DNA from: Oharaeibacter diazotrophicus
Lineage (GTDB): Bacteria > Pseudomonadota > Alphaproteobacteria > Rhizobiales > Pleomorphomonadaceae
NCBI RefSeq assembly: GCF_004362745.1
Contig: NZ_SNXY01000009.1
Location: 496,001-560,000, forward strand
Direction: 5' to 3'
DNA: 64,000 nucleotides
The notes beneath the pieces were generated by a model that was not told the DNA's origin, made no database searches, and saw only the letters and a list, made by a program, of their open reading frames with translations. The first letter of the stretch is position 1; each line of letters begins with the position of its first letter. This document shows positions 8,015-16,862 of the stretch, one piece after another. Position numbers and translations under genes: made by a program.

Positions 8015-9709
8015 TCAGGCGGCCTTGAGGCGCGTCACGAAGTCGGAGACCTCGCGCTGCAGCGTCGACGACTGCTGGTTGAGGCGGTCGGACAGGCTCA
8101 TCAGCTGGGTCGAGGCCGAGCCGGTCATCTCGGCGGCGGTGCCGACGCCGGCGATGTTGCCGGTGACGTCGTTGGCGCCGGTCGCCGCGCGCTGGGTGTT
8201 GGCCGCGATCTCGCCGGTCGCCGCGCCCTGCTGCTCGACCGCGGCGGAGATCGCCGAGGAGGCCTCCTGGATCGTACCGATGGTGCGGACGATGCGGGAG
8301 ATCGAGTCCACCGTGGTGTTGGTGGCGGTCTGGATCTCGCCGATCTTGCGGCCGATCTCGTCGGTCGCCTTGGCGGTCTGGTTGGCGAGTTCCTTGACTT
8401 CGGCGGCGACGACCGCGAAGCCGCGGCCGGCCTCGCCGGCCCGCGCCGCCTCGATGGTGGCGTTGAGGGCGAGCAGGTTGGTCTGCGCGGCGATGTTCGA
8501 GATCAGCTCGACGACCTCGCCGATCTGCTGGGCGGCCGCGGACAACGCCTGCACGTTGCGGCTGCTGGCCTCGGCCTCGGAGGCCGCTTCGCGGGCGATC
8601 CGGCTGGAGTTCTCGACCTGACCGCCGATCTCGCGGATCGAGGCGGAGAGTTCCTCGGCACCGGCGGCGACGGTCTGGACGTTGCTCGACGCCTCCTCGG
8701 CGGCGCCCGCCACGGCCTGGGCCTGCCGCGAGGTCTCCTCGGCGGTGGCCGACAGGTTGCGGGCGGCACCGGCGACCTCGCCGGACGAGGCGGCGAAGGA
8801 GGCCGCGAGTTCCTGCATCCGGCCGACGAAGGCCTCGGCCATGGCGGCACGGGCGCGGGTCTGCTCGGCCTCGGCGGCCTTGGCCGCCTCCTGGGCACGG
8901 CGCTGAGCCTCGGCCGCGGCGAGACCCTCGCGGAAGGCCTCGAGGCCGGTCGCAACGGCGCCGATCTCGTCGCGGCGCTCGCGGCCCTCGACGGTCACCG
9001 CATAGTCGCCGTCCTGCAGGTGGCGCATGGTGCCGAGCAGCCGGGTCAGCGGGCCGGTGACGCCGGAGCGCATCAGCCAGACCGCGAGCGCGACCACCAG
9101 GGCGGTGGCGAGGGCGACACCGCCGAGCGACTTCAGCGCGCTGGCCTGCGCGGTGGCGGCGTAGTCGGCGGATTCCTTGTTCAGACCGGCGATCAGCTTG
9201 TCGTTGAAGCCGACCAGGGCCGTCTGGGTCTTGGTGAGCTGCGGCGCGCATTCGTTGCCGATGACGTCGAGTGCCTTGGCATTTTCGGCGGGGTCCGTGC
9301 TGTTGGACATCTGGATCGCCTTGCCGCAGGGTCCCGCCATGGCGGCGTCGACTTCGGCGGCGGAGGCGGCGAGCTCGTCGGCGATGTCGGGTACGTCCTT
9401 GGAGGCGAGACCGATCAACTTGGCGAAGTTCGCCTCGGCCTTCTTGCGGGCCTCCACGGCGGCGGCATTGGCCTCGGCGGTCGTCGACGCGGCGTTGCGG
9501 TACATCGCGGCGAGGACGTCGGACAGGGCACGGTTGGCCCGCGCGATCTGCATCGTGGCGTCGGCGGGTCCCTTCAGGAGGGCGGTGTAGCCGTCGCTGA
9601 TCGACATCATCGTCCAGGAGCCGAAGCCACCGCCGAGCAATGCCGTCGTGCCGAGGGTGAGCAGCAGGACGACGACCTTCATCATCAAGGACAAATTGGA
9701 GAACCGCAT
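8015..9709 (-). CDS. methyl-accepting chemotaxis protein
   Basis: A 564-residue chemoreceptor. Transmembrane helices lie at about residues 7-29 and 192-214, bounding a mostly helical periplasmic sensor of roughly 160 residues that resembles a four-helix bundle. A HAMP domain follows (about 215-268), then the cytoplasmic signalling coiled coil (about 300-560) with the conserved tip segment ([19 protein letters not shown]). It senses an unknown ligand and signals through CheA/CheW. The ATG before [13 protein letters not shown] is chosen because it puts the first membrane helix at the N-terminus; 26 more residues upstream look like noise. No che genes are nearby. Confidence 0.93.
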   Translation of the reverse strand: MRFSNLSLMMKVVVLLLTLGTTALLGGGFGSWTMMSISDGYTALLKGPADATMQIARANRALSDVLAAMYRNAASTTAEANAAAVEARKKAEANFAKLIGLASKDVPDIADELAASAAEVDAAMAGPCGKAIQMSNSTDPAENAKALDVIGNECAPQLTKTQTALVGFNDKLIAGLNKESADYAATAQASALKSLGGVALATALVVALAVWLMRSGVTGPLTRLLGTMRHLQDGDYAVTVEGRERRDEIGAVATGLEAFREGLAAAEAQRRAQEAAKAAEAEQTRARAAMAEAFVGRMQELAASFAASSGEVAGAARNLSATAEETSRQAQAVAGAAEEASSNVQTVAAGAEELSASIREIGGQVENSSRIAREAASEAEASSRNVQALSAAAQQIGEVVELISNIAAQTNLLALNATIEAARAGEAGRGFAVVAAEVKELANQTAKATDEIGRKIGEIQTATNTTVDSISRIVRTIGTIQEASSAISAAVEQQGAATGEIAANTQRAATGANDVTGNIAGVGTAAEMTGSASTQLMSLSDRLNQQSSTLQREVSDFVTRLKAA

Positions 9710-10044
9710 GGCCCCTCCGGATATACCGACCGTGCCGCGGACACCTCCGGCACAGGTCGAAATCTTCGATGGGACGATCATCGGCACCTATTCACAACAA
9801 GGTATTAATCTGCCCAAATCGAATGCATACCAGCAAATCGAATACGCACTTCGACAGTAGGATGCACTGCATTAATCATAATTGTTGCGGCAACATTTTA
9901 TGAAACCGATCGCGGACTCTCACGCTGGTCGCCATATGTCGCATAAATTCCACTCCGCCATCGAACGGACGCGGCAGCCCGACGATCCCGAATCGCAAAG
10001 CGATGCACGTGCGCATACGGACGGGCCGCCCCCGGCGGCCGGCC
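9710..10044. other. AT-rich intergenic region between the chemoreceptor and sorC-type regulator genes
   Basis: 335 bp with no convincing gene, notably richer in A/T than its surroundings. It holds the chemoreceptor promoter: on the minus strand a TATGAT-like -10 box lies at 9880-9875. A small palindrome GTTGC-G-GCAAC occupies 9884-9894. Confidence 0.4.
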
Positions 10045-10992
10045 TCAACGGCCGGCGAGCAGGGCGCGGGCGGTCGGCGCGTCGGTGGCGACGGCGTTGA
10101 CGAGGCCGCCCTCGACGGCGGCGCGGATCGCGGGAGCCTTGTCGGGCGAGATCGCGGCGGCGAGGCGCACCGGCACGGCGGCGAGATCCTCGAGCGAGAT
10201 CGACATGGTGCGGTCGTCGAAGCCGGTGCCGACCGGGTGGCCGTCGCGGCCGAAGAAGCGGGCGCAGATGGTGCCGACGGCGCCGCGGGCGCGGATGTCG
10301 TCCATGAAGGCCTGGTCGATGAAGCCTTCGCGGAAGATGGTGGCGTCGGGCGAGATCGAGCCGACGCCGACCACGGCGAAGGTCACCTTGCGCATCATCT
10401 GGAACACCCCGCGCACGCCGGCGGTGTCGTGCAGGATCTTGGCGGTGCGCCGGTCGTCGACCAGGGCGGGCACCGGCATCTGCCACGCCCGGGCGCCGAG
10501 ACCGGCGGCCATGCGCCGACACACCTCGCTCGAATGGGTCAGTTGCTCCGGCGCACCGATGCCGCCGACGAGGGCGACGACGTCGAGATCGGTCGTCGGC
10601 ACCTTGCGCGCGGCGCCGGCGATCGCCGCCACGGTGGCGCCGTCGGAGACGCCGAGCACGTCGCCGGGCTTCAGCATGTCCTCGATCACGCGCGCCACCG
10701 CCTTGCCGACGGTGTCGATCGCCTGGGTGGGGTTCGAGCGCTCCTCGACCACCACGGCGAAGCGCAGGCCGAGGTGCAGCTTGACCCGGCGCTCCAGCGC
10801 GGCGTCGCGGAACGCCTTTGGCGCCACCTGGATCTCGACGAAGCCGAGGTCGAGCGCGGTCTTGAGGCAGCGGCTCACCGTCGCCTCGGAGACCTCGAGC
10901 AGCCGCGCGATCTCGGTCTGCGGCAACCGCTGCTCGTAGCGCATCCGCGCGACGCGGACGATCATGTCTTCGCTGCGGCGCGGCCTCGGCAT
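10045..10992 (-). CDS. SorC/DeoR-family sugar-binding transcriptional regulator
   Basis: A 315-residue regulator. An N-terminal helix-turn-helix (about residues 20-50, LPQTEIARLLEVSEATVSRCLKTA) is followed by the SorC effector domain (about 60-312), a phosphosugar-binding fold. Conserved pieces such as GDVLGVSDGATVAAIA, VVALVGG and VVGVGSI are visible. These proteins typically control sugar or polyol catabolism and respond to phosphorylated sugars. It follows transaldolase on the same strand (77 bp apart), which suggests it regulates that gene in response to a pentose or ketose phosphate. The start ATG gives the compact N-terminus PRPRRSEDMIVRVA. Confidence 0.88.
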   Translation of the reverse strand: MPRPRRSEDMIVRVARMRYEQRLPQTEIARLLEVSEATVSRCLKTALDLGFVEIQVAPKAFRDAALERRVKLHLGLRFAVVVEERSNPTQAIDTVGKAVARVIEDMLKPGDVLGVSDGATVAAIAGAARKVPTTDLDVVALVGGIGAPEQLTHSSEVCRRMAAGLGARAWQMPVPALVDDRRTAKILHDTAGVRGVFQMMRKVTFAVVGVGSISPDATIFREGFIDQAFMDDIRARGAVGTICARFFGRDGHPVGTGFDDRTMSISLEDLAAVPVRLAAAISPDKAPAIRAAVEGGLVNAVATDAPTARALLAGR

Positions 10993-11035
10993 CGTCGCTC
11001 CGACGGGCGAGAGGAAGTGTGGGCGGGATGGGAAC

Positions 11036-11061
11036 CGGGCGCCCCGGGAACGGGGCGCCCG
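11036..11061 (-). terminator. GC-rich hairpin between transaldolase and the SorC regulator gene
   Basis: Perfect 11-bp arms CGGGCGCCCCG (11036-11046) and CGGGGCGCCCG (11051-11061). No clear U-tract follows on the minus strand, so it may attenuate rather than end transcription into the regulator gene. Confidence 0.45.
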
Positions 11062-11069
11062 GGGGAGCT

Positions 11070-12032
11070 TCAGGCGTCGAGCCGGGCGGCGACGAGCTTG
11101 CGCAGCGCGCCGAGGTCCTTGGCGAACAGGCGGATGCCCTCGGCGAGCTTCTCGGTCGCCATCGGGTTCTCGTTCATGGCCCAGCGGAAGGCGCGCTCGT
11201 CCATGGCGACCGCGGCCGGCGCCTCGCCGATCGCGTCGGGCGAGAGCACGCGCGTCAGCGTGCCCTCGTCGGCGGCGAGCTGGTCGAGGATCTGCGGCGA
11301 GATGGTCAGCCGGTCGCAGCCGGCGAGCGCCTCGACCTCGCCCGGCGAGCGGAACGAGGCGCCCATCACCACGGTGCCGATGCCGTGGGCCTTGTAGTAG
11401 CGGTAGATCGCGCGCACCGAGACGACGCCCGGATCCTCTTCCGGACCGAAGCTGCGGCCCTCGGCCTTGACGTACCAGTCGAGGATGCGGCCGACGAAGG
11501 GCGAGATCAGGAAGCTCTTCGCGTCCGCGCAGGCGATCGCCTGGGCGATGTCGAAGATCAGCGTGACGTTGGTGTCGATGCCCTCGGCCTGCAGCACGCG
11601 GGAGGCCTGGATGCCTTCCCAGGTGCCGGCGATCTTGACGAGGATCTTGTCGCGCGGGATGCCGTGCGCCTCGTAGGCGGCGATCACGGCGCGCGCCTTC
11701 TCCACCGTGGCGGCGGTGTCGAAGGAGAGGTCGGCGTCGACCTCGGTCGAGACGCGGCCCGGCACGAGGCGGGCGAGCTCGGCGCCGACGGCGACGGCGA
11801 GGCGATCGCCGATCGCGGCCACCACGGCCTCGCGCGAGCCGCCCCGGCCGCGGCCCCAGGCGATCGCGTCGGCGAGCACGGCCTCGTAGGCCGGCAGCGC
11901 GACGGCCTTCAGCACCAGGGTCGGATTGGTCGTGCAGTCCACCGGCTTCAGCCGGCGGATGGCGTCGATGTCGCCGGTGTCGGCGACCACCACCGTCATC
12001 GCCCTGAGCTGGTCCAGCTTGGAAACACCCAT
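11070..12032 (-). CDS. tal: transaldolase
   Basis: A 320-residue class I transaldolase of the non-oxidative pentose phosphate pathway. Visible family motifs are [10 protein letters not shown] (34-43) and [12 protein letters not shown] (130-141) with the Schiff-base lysine K133, matching K132 of E. coli TalB, then NVTLIF and FVGRI.DWY. Length equals the TalB-type enzyme (about 317). The start [13 protein letters not shown] is the usual one. It is first in a likely two-gene unit with a SorC-type regulator and has an AT-rich upstream region with a palindrome. Confidence 0.95.
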   Translation of the reverse strand: MGVSKLDQLRAMTVVVADTGDIDAIRRLKPVDCTTNPTLVLKAVALPAYEAVLADAIAWGRGRGGSREAVVAAIGDRLAVAVGAELARLVPGRVSTEVDADLSFDTAATVEKARAVIAAYEAHGIPRDKILVKIAGTWEGIQASRVLQAEGIDTNVTLIFDIAQAIACADAKSFLISPFVGRILDWYVKAEGRSFGPEEDPGVVSVRAIYRYYKAHGIGTVVMGASFRSPGEVEALAGCDRLTISPQILDQLAADEGTLTRVLSPDAIGEAPAAVAMDERAFRWAMNENPMATEKLAEGIRLFAKDLGALRKLVAARLDA

Positions 12033-12130
12033 CCCGAACGTCCTCCCGATCGCGGCCCGCGCCGCCGTCCATCGTTTACCCGGGCAACACCTAGGCACGC
12101 CGGCGACAAAACGCAAGAACTATCGTTTTT

Positions 12131-12152
12131 GCAATTTCTTTCGTTAAATTGC
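12131..12152. promoter_or_regulatory. candidate operator upstream of transaldolase
   Basis: GCAATTT (12131-12137) and AAATTGC (12146-12152) form a perfect 7-bp inverted repeat with an 8-bp spacer, in an AT-rich island about 100 bp before the tal start. It is a plausible site for the downstream SorC regulator; this link is inferred. Confidence 0.4.
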
Positions 12153-12230
12153 GATGAATCACCCCGGCTCGGGGTTTCGCCGATCCCGCACTGCCCCGCC
12201 CGCGGAGACCGGTCCGTCGCCGCCCGCGCG

Positions 12231-12857
12231 TCAGCGCCCGCCGCGCCAGGCGGGGTCGCCGCCCGCCGCGGCCCAGGCGAGCGCGTCGGCGAGCCGGTCG
12301 TCGCCCCAGAACATCTCGCCGTCCTCGGTGACGAAGCTCGGCGCGCCGAAGATGCCGAGGCTGCGCGCCTCCTCGGTCTCCGCGCGCAGGCGCTCCTTGA
12401 CCACCTGGTCGGTGCGGGCACGCGAGATCAGCGAGTCCGGTTCGAGCCCGAGGTCGGCGAGGAGACCGCCGAGCACGCGGTGATCGGAGATGTCGCGGCC
12501 GGCGCCGAACTCGGCCTCGAACACAGCCTTCGAGAAGGGCGCGACCCAGCCGTCGGCGACCCCGATGGTGGCGAGGCGGGCCGCGACGAGGCCGTTCTGC
12601 GGGAACGGCGTCGGCGTCACCGAGGGTAGGCCGCGGCCGCGCGCGATCCGTCCGACGTCGCGCCAGAGATAGCGGCCCTTGGCCGGGTAGAGGTTGAAGG
12701 GCGAGGTGTTCCAGCCCTGGTCGGCGAAGATCGGACCGAGCAGGAACGGGCGCCAGCGCACCGCCACGCCGGCGCCGGCCGCCACCTCGTCGACACGGGC
12801 GGCGGCGAGGCGGGAATAGGGCGAGGCGAACTCGTACCAGAAGTCCAGAACCGGCAT
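12231..12857 (-). CDS. DsbA-family 2-hydroxychromene-2-carboxylate isomerase-like protein
   Basis: A 208-residue thioredoxin-fold protein of the HCCA isomerase/kappa GST group. It starts LDFWYEFASPYSRLAA, where S12 occupies the catalytic serine position and P13-Y14 match the family SPY motif; there is no CxxC. The C-terminal part has LGIFGAPSFVTEDGEMFWGDDRL, the cis-proline and GxPxF..G..FWG.DR pattern. These proteins isomerise naphthalene-pathway intermediates or act as glutathione-dependent enzymes; most genomic copies have no known substrate. No aromatic degradation genes are adjacent, so the true role is open. Confidence 0.85.
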   Translation of the reverse strand: MPVLDFWYEFASPYSRLAAARVDEVAAGAGVAVRWRPFLLGPIFADQGWNTSPFNLYPAKGRYLWRDVGRIARGRGLPSVTPTPFPQNGLVAARLATIGVADGWVAPFSKAVFEAEFGAGRDISDHRVLGGLLADLGLEPDSLISRARTDQVVKERLRAETEEARSLGIFGAPSFVTEDGEMFWGDDRLADALAWAAAGGDPAWRGGR

Positions 12858-13436
12858 CGGCCGCTCCACGATTCGCCCGGGGACAGGTTCGGGGCACAGG
12901 GCGGAATCTTCGCAGGCGCGGCGTGAAAAGGCGACACCCGATCGATCCGGCGGCGGTTCGGACGTCGGATTTCGCCATGGCGAAACGATGGCGGAACTGG
13001 AAACGCAATACCCCATGTTGCGCTGCGGCAGGAACATGGTTCTCCATGACAGGCTCGTGAACCTGGAATCGCGAAATCGTGTTCTCCGCACCGCTCGCGA
13101 CCGCGTTGACGCCGAGGTCCGGACCGCATAGCTTCCACGCTGCCGGAGGGTTCCGGCCGCGACCCGACCACGACGGCGGGCCGCGATGATCAACGAAGCG
13201 CCACTGCGTTCCGTGGTGGTGTGCCTTTGCCGGAGGCAGCCATGCAGACGCGCTTTGCGACCGTAGCGATTCCCTCGCTCCACACGGATCGCCCGACGAC
13301 GTCGGGCCTCGGGTGTCGAAAATCGATCCGAATGTGAAGCCCCGCGGGGCTCATCCGTCGAACCACCGATCGAAACCGACACCGTAACGACACGCCGCTC
13401 CGCTAGGCAGCGCGTGCGAAGAGGGACTTTCAGGAC
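12858..13436. other. 579-bp intergenic region with a possible small transcript
   Basis: No conserved gene is evident. On the plus strand there is a sigma70-like pair, TTGACG (13106-13111) and TAGCTT (13129-13134) with 17 bp between, then a short ORF at 13242-13337 with a good ribosome-binding site, then a perfect GC palindrome at 13338-13351. The rest shows nothing I can support. Confidence 0.4.
13242..13337 (+). CDS. possible 31-residue small ORF
   Basis: Begins at ATG 6 bp after GGAGG (13232-13236), encodes MQTRFATVAIPSLHTDRPTT and about eleven more residues, and is followed at once by the palindrome AGCCCCGCGGGGCT (13338-13351). The third-position GC bias is weaker than in known genes here, so coding status is doubtful; it could instead be part of a small RNA. 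Confidence 0.25.
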   Translation: MQTRFATVAIPSLHTDRPTTSGLGCRKSIRM

Positions 13437-13634
13437 ATGACCCGTTCGACCGTCGTCGAAGCCGCCGGCCAGGCGGTCGGCATCCTCGTTCCCGAGGAGA
13501 GCCGCTACCGCTTCGTGGCCGTCAAGTATCCCGTCTGGCAGCTGGACGGGACCACGTTCCCGTCGGCGGAGCTCGCCCGCGAGGCCGCCCAGGCGCTGAT
13601 GGCGCGCAGCGCCGCCGCGCCGCAGCACGTCTGA
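13437..13634 (+). CDS. small hypothetical protein
   Basis: A 65-residue soluble protein with codon use like its neighbours. The middle reads YRFVAVKYPVWQLDGTTFPSAE, suggesting a small beta-hairpin followed by one helix (LAREAAQALMARSA). I do not recognise the family. It is followed by a strong terminator, so it is probably a real single-gene unit. Confidence 0.6.
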   Translation: MTRSTVVEAAGQAVGILVPEESRYRFVAVKYPVWQLDGTTFPSAELAREAAQALMARSAAAPQHV

Positions 13635-13690
13635 CCACGGGAGGAACCGGCCGCCCGCGGGCGTCCGGTCGGGGACTGGGCACGACACGA

Positions 13691-13722
13691 AAGAGGGGCG
13701 GTCCCGGCGGACCGCCCCTCTT
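13691..13722. terminator. bidirectional Rho-independent terminator
   Basis: A 14-bp perfect stem, AAGAGGGGCGGTCC (13691-13704) with GGACCGCCCCTCTT (13709-13722), followed by CGTTTT. It lies between the convergent small hypothetical gene and the MFS transporter gene. Confidence 0.85.
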
Positions 13723-13747
13723 CGTTTTCCGTTTCGCGTCCGCCCGA

Positions 13748-14968
13748 TCAGGCCCGCTTGCGCGACGGCCCGACGTCGGGGAGGAAGGCGGTGAGCAGGC
13801 CGATCGCCGGCAGGAAGGCGACCACCTGGAACATGAAGGGCACCGAGGTGAGGTCGGCGAGTTCGCCGAGCGCCGCCGCGCCGATGCCGCCCATGCCGAA
13901 GGAGAGGCCGAAGAACAGGCCCGAGATCAGGCCGACCTTGCCCGGCACCAGCTCCTGGGCATAGACGATGATCGCCGAGAAGGCCGACGACAGCACGAGG
14001 CCGATCGCCACCGACAGCGCCACGGTGCCGTAGAGGCCGGCGTGCGGCAGCGCCAGCGTCAGCGGCAGCGCGCCGAGGATCGAGAACCAGATCACGAACT
14101 TGCGGCCGAAGCGGTCGCCGATCGGACCGCCGGCGATGGTGCCCGCGGCGACGGCGGCGAGGAAGACGAACAGGTAGATCTGCGCGTCCTTCACCGAGAG
14201 CTGGAACACCTCCATCAGATAGAAGGTGTAGTAGCTGGTCAGCGCCGCCATGTAGAAGAACTTCGAGAAGATCAGCGCGGCGAGGATGACGATCGAGCGG
14301 ACCACCACCGCCTTCGACAGGCCGTGGCCGACGACCGCCGCGCCGCCGCGCCGGCGGGTCGGGTGGTCGCGGTACCAGAAGCCGACGCGGGTCAGGAGCA
14401 CGATGCCGAACAGCGCCAGCACCGCGAACCACGCGACGTTGCCCTGGCCGCGGCCGAGGATGATCGCCGCGGCCGCGAGCGGGCCGATCGCCGAGCCGAA
14501 GTTGCCGCCGAGCTGGAACAGCGACTGCGCGAAGCCGTGCCGTCCGCCGGACGCCATGCGGGCGACGCGCGAGGCTTCCGGGTGGAAGATCGACGAGCCG
14601 ATGCCGACGCAGGACACCGCCAGCAGCAGGAACGAATAGCTCGCCGCGGTCGACAGCATCACGAGGCCGACCAGCGTGAAGGCCATGCCGACCGGCAGCG
14701 AGAACGGCTGCGGCCGGCGATCGGTGACGATGCCGACGAAGGGCTGCAGGATCGAGGCGGTGAGCTGGAAGGCGAGCTGGATCAGGCCGATCTGGCCGAA
14801 GTCGAGGGCGAACTCGGTCTTAAGGATCGGGTAGATCGCCGGAATCACCGACTGCATCACGTCGTTCAGCATGTGGGCGACGCTGATGGCGATCAGGATG
14901 CTCAGGGCGGTTCCGTCGGCGGACGGCCGGCCCTGGTCGACGGGCGGCGCCGCGGCGCTGTCACTCAT
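13748..14968 (-). CDS. MFS transporter, fosmidomycin resistance (Fsr)-like
   Basis: A 406-residue major facilitator with about 12 membrane helices. The N-terminal half has LSILIAISVAHMLNDVMQSVIPAIYP, highly characteristic of Fsr-type exporters, then VGIVTDRRPQPFSLP and the GIGSSIFHPEASRVA loop. The family is predicted to export small compounds by proton antiport; some members give fosmidomycin resistance when overproduced, but the natural substrate is unknown. The short N-terminal tail before the first helix supports the ATG at 14968. Confidence 0.9.
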   Translation of the reverse strand: MSDSAAAPPVDQGRPSADGTALSILIAISVAHMLNDVMQSVIPAIYPILKTEFALDFGQIGLIQLAFQLTASILQPFVGIVTDRRPQPFSLPVGMAFTLVGLVMLSTAASYSFLLLAVSCVGIGSSIFHPEASRVARMASGGRHGFAQSLFQLGGNFGSAIGPLAAAAIILGRGQGNVAWFAVLALFGIVLLTRVGFWYRDHPTRRRGGAAVVGHGLSKAVVVRSIVILAALIFSKFFYMAALTSYYTFYLMEVFQLSVKDAQIYLFVFLAAVAAGTIAGGPIGDRFGRKFVIWFSILGALPLTLALPHAGLYGTVALSVAIGLVLSSAFSAIIVYAQELVPGKVGLISGLFFGLSFGMGGIGAAALGELADLTSVPFMFQVVAFLPAIGLLTAFLPDVGPSRKRA

Positions 14969-15148
14969 GATGGTCGAGGTCCTCGGAAGAAGGCAGGGGA
15001 TCGGTGGTCGCCGACCGCCCCGCCCGGCGCGCACCGACGTTTTACGTATCAAAGGCCGGGCGCGCTCCCCAAGCAAATTCTCGTGCACGGTCGTCGGATC
15101 CGCCCTTGGCCGAACGTCCTCGTCGGAAGGGGCGAGGAGGAGGACGAG

Positions 15149-15502
15149 ATGGCCTATGTCGACGGATTCGTGCTGGCGGTGCCGCGGGACCGCATCGAGG
15201 ACTATCGTGCGCTCGCCGCGACCGCCGCGGCGGTCTGGAAGGAGCACGGCGCGCTCGCCGTGGTCGAGTGCGTCGGCGACGACGTGCCGGTCGGCGAGCT
15301 GACCTCGTTCCCGCGGGCGGTGCAGCTCGCCGAGGGCGAGGTGGTGGTGTTCTCCTGGATCGTCCATCCCTCGCGCGCCGAGCGCGACCGCATCAACGCC
15401 GCGGTGATGGCCGACGAACGCATCTCCAGGGACTTCGCGGCCCTGCCCTTCGACGCCAAGCGAATGATCTACGGCGGCTTCGACGTGCTGCTGGAGGTCT
15501 AG
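15149..15502 (+). CDS. DUF1428 family protein
   Basis: A 117-residue protein matching the DUF1428 family (PF07237), with the opening YVDGFVLAVPRDRIEDYRALA, the middle KEHGALAVVECVGDDVP, and the end FDAKRMIYGGFDVLLEV. These are small dimeric ferredoxin-fold proteins of unknown function, related in shape to ABM monooxygenases. A strong ribosome-binding site GAGGAGGAGG precedes the ATG. Its stop overlaps the stop of the convergent DUF2161 gene by 3 bp. Confidence 0.88.
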   Translation: MAYVDGFVLAVPRDRIEDYRALAATAAAVWKEHGALAVVECVGDDVPVGELTSFPRAVQLAEGEVVVFSWIVHPSRAERDRINAAVMADERISRDFAALPFDAKRMIYGGFDVLLEV

Positions 15503-16233
15503 TCTCCCGACGGCGGGGCCGGCTGCGGCCAGCGCGCCAGCGCCTCGCGGCCGGCCTCCCGCAGTCCGTAGACGCCGCGCTCGATCCGTTCGAACCAGCC
15601 GTAGACGTCGTCGGCGAGGATCGTCGCGGCACGCGGGGCGATCGGCCTGAGGTCGCGCGGGCGGCGCGGGCCGGCGGCGAGCGCGGCGGCGCAGGCGAGC
15701 GCCTCCTGACGGTAGGCGGTCATCTGCGGCGTCCGCGTGCTCCCCCCGGCGACCGGGTCGCCGCGGCGGCGGCGGTGCTCGTCGACGAGGCGCGAGCGGC
15801 GCTTCGGGTCGCGCCGCGGGGTCGGGGCGGCCGGCGAGACCAGGATCTCGACGTCGCCGGTCGTGGCGATCCCGAGCAGGCCGAAGCCGAGCCGGCGGCA
15901 GAGGTTGCGGAAGCGCGGGTCGGCCTCGCGGCCGCGGCCCCGGCGCGACAGCGGGGCAGCGAGCCAGACCTCGTCGGCGGCGCCGGCGCGGTGGACGCCC
16001 TGCAGCACGAGTTCGAGATTGAAAGCGAGCTTGAGCTCGCCGATCACCACCACCGGCGGCTCGCCGGCGGCGACGGCGACCACGTCGCAGCCGCCGATCT
16101 CGCCCTTGACCTCGAAGCCGAGGCCCTCGAGGAAGCGCTTCACCGGCAGGTAGAGTTCGGTTTCCAAGATCGGGCGCCGCCCACGGGTTCGATTCGTCGC
16201 GGCGATGGTCCACCGGCCCGCCGCGGCGGGCAA
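15499..16233 (-). CDS. DUF2161 family putative PD-(D/E)XK nuclease-fold protein
   Basis: A 244-residue protein that fits the DUF2161 family. After ETELYLPVKRFLEGLGFEVKGEIGGCDVV (D50) comes VVVIGELKLAF (E66, K68), giving the E...D...ExK arrangement of the PD-(D/E)XK nuclease fold. The C-terminal part, VYGWFERIERGVYGLREAGREAL, looks like a small winged helix. Substrate and partners are unknown. The true start is uncertain: the first 20 residues are poorly conserved in type, and a start nearer the ETELY segment is possible. It lies 14 bp downstream of a Nudix gene on the same strand. Confidence 0.8.
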   Translation of the reverse strand: MPAAAGRWTIAATNRTRGRRPILETELYLPVKRFLEGLGFEVKGEIGGCDVVAVAAGEPPVVVIGELKLAFNLELVLQGVHRAGAADEVWLAAPLSRRGRGREADPRFRNLCRRLGFGLLGIATTGDVEILVSPAAPTPRRDPKRRSRLVDEHRRRRGDPVAGGSTRTPQMTAYRQEALACAAALAAGPRRPRDLRPIAPRAATILADDVYGWFERIERGVYGLREAGREALARWPQPAPPSGD

Positions 16234-16247
16234 GCGGGGGCGGAACG

Positions 16248-16691
16248 CTACTTGGCGAGCGCGCCGAGGTCGGCGTCGCGGATCAGGGCGCCGAGTTCGG
16301 GATCGTCGACGACAAGCGCGGCCTCGCCCTGCGGCAGCCAGGCGAAGCGGCGCTCGCCGCGTTCGGGGAAGTCGGTGTCGGCGCCGGCGGCGCGCAGCGG
16401 GAACACGTCGACGCGCAAGAGGCGGAAATGGTCGTCGAGCCGCTTCCAGTAGCGGTAGGTGCCGACGGGCCTACGGCCGACCCGGCCACGCACGCCCGCC
16501 TCCTCCCACGCCTCGACCGCGGCGGCCTTGGCGTCGGACTTGCCGCGCATCGGCCAGCCCTTCGGGATGACGGCGCGGCCGGTCTCGCGCGAGGACATCA
16601 GCAGGATCTCCGGCCCCGTCTCGGCGCCGCTGCGGTAGACCAGAGCGCCGACCTGCCGTACGCGACGCTTGCGGTGCTTCTTCTTTCCCAT
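16248..16691 (-). CDS. Nudix hydrolase
   Basis: A 147-residue Nudix protein. It begins with a basic tail (GKKKHRKRRVRQVGALVYR), and the Nudix helix reads GWPMRGKSDAKAAAVEAWEEAGV: the core EAWEEAGV is intact, while the first Glu and the Arg of the classical Gx5Ex7REUxEExGU box are Lys and Val, as is common in the GWPM-GKS subgroup. The subgroup is related to diphosphoinositol or diadenosine polyphosphate hydrolases, but the substrate here is not determined. Probably co-transcribed with the DUF2161 gene. Confidence 0.85.
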   Translation of the reverse strand: MGKKKHRKRRVRQVGALVYRSGAETGPEILLMSSRETGRAVIPKGWPMRGKSDAKAAAVEAWEEAGVRGRVGRRPVGTYRYWKRLDDHFRLLRVDVFPLRAAGADTDFPERGERRFAWLPQGEAALVVDDPELGALIRDADLGALAK

Positions 16692-16862
16692 GCGTTCCCC
16701 CGGGGGCTTCGGACGTCGCTCCCCACGCGGTCCGGCACACGACGTTGTTCCCGTCGTCGCCCGGCTCGCCCGAAACCCACGAATATATATTTCGTTCGCC
16801 AACGAAAGCAATCCGCACCGATCCACGCTCGGTGCGAAGCGGACCCGTGGTCGGGGGCGGGA

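Noticed and set aside
5322-9251. Very long open frame on the minus strand (over 1300 codons) across ade-side membrane gene, multicopper oxidase and chemoreceptor
   Set aside because: It is antisense to well-supported genes and is an Arg/Gly/Ala/His-rich product typical of mirror frames in very GC-rich DNA; only its last 87 codons resemble a protein.
6245-9808. 1187-codon plus-strand open frame across the multicopper oxidase and chemoreceptor genes
   Set aside because: Out of frame with the copper-motif protein and antisense to the chemoreceptor; low-complexity composition without domains.
13190-13393. 67-codon minus-strand frame in the 12.9-13.4 kb gap
   Set aside because: No ribosome-binding site or GC third-position bias, and the composition looks random.
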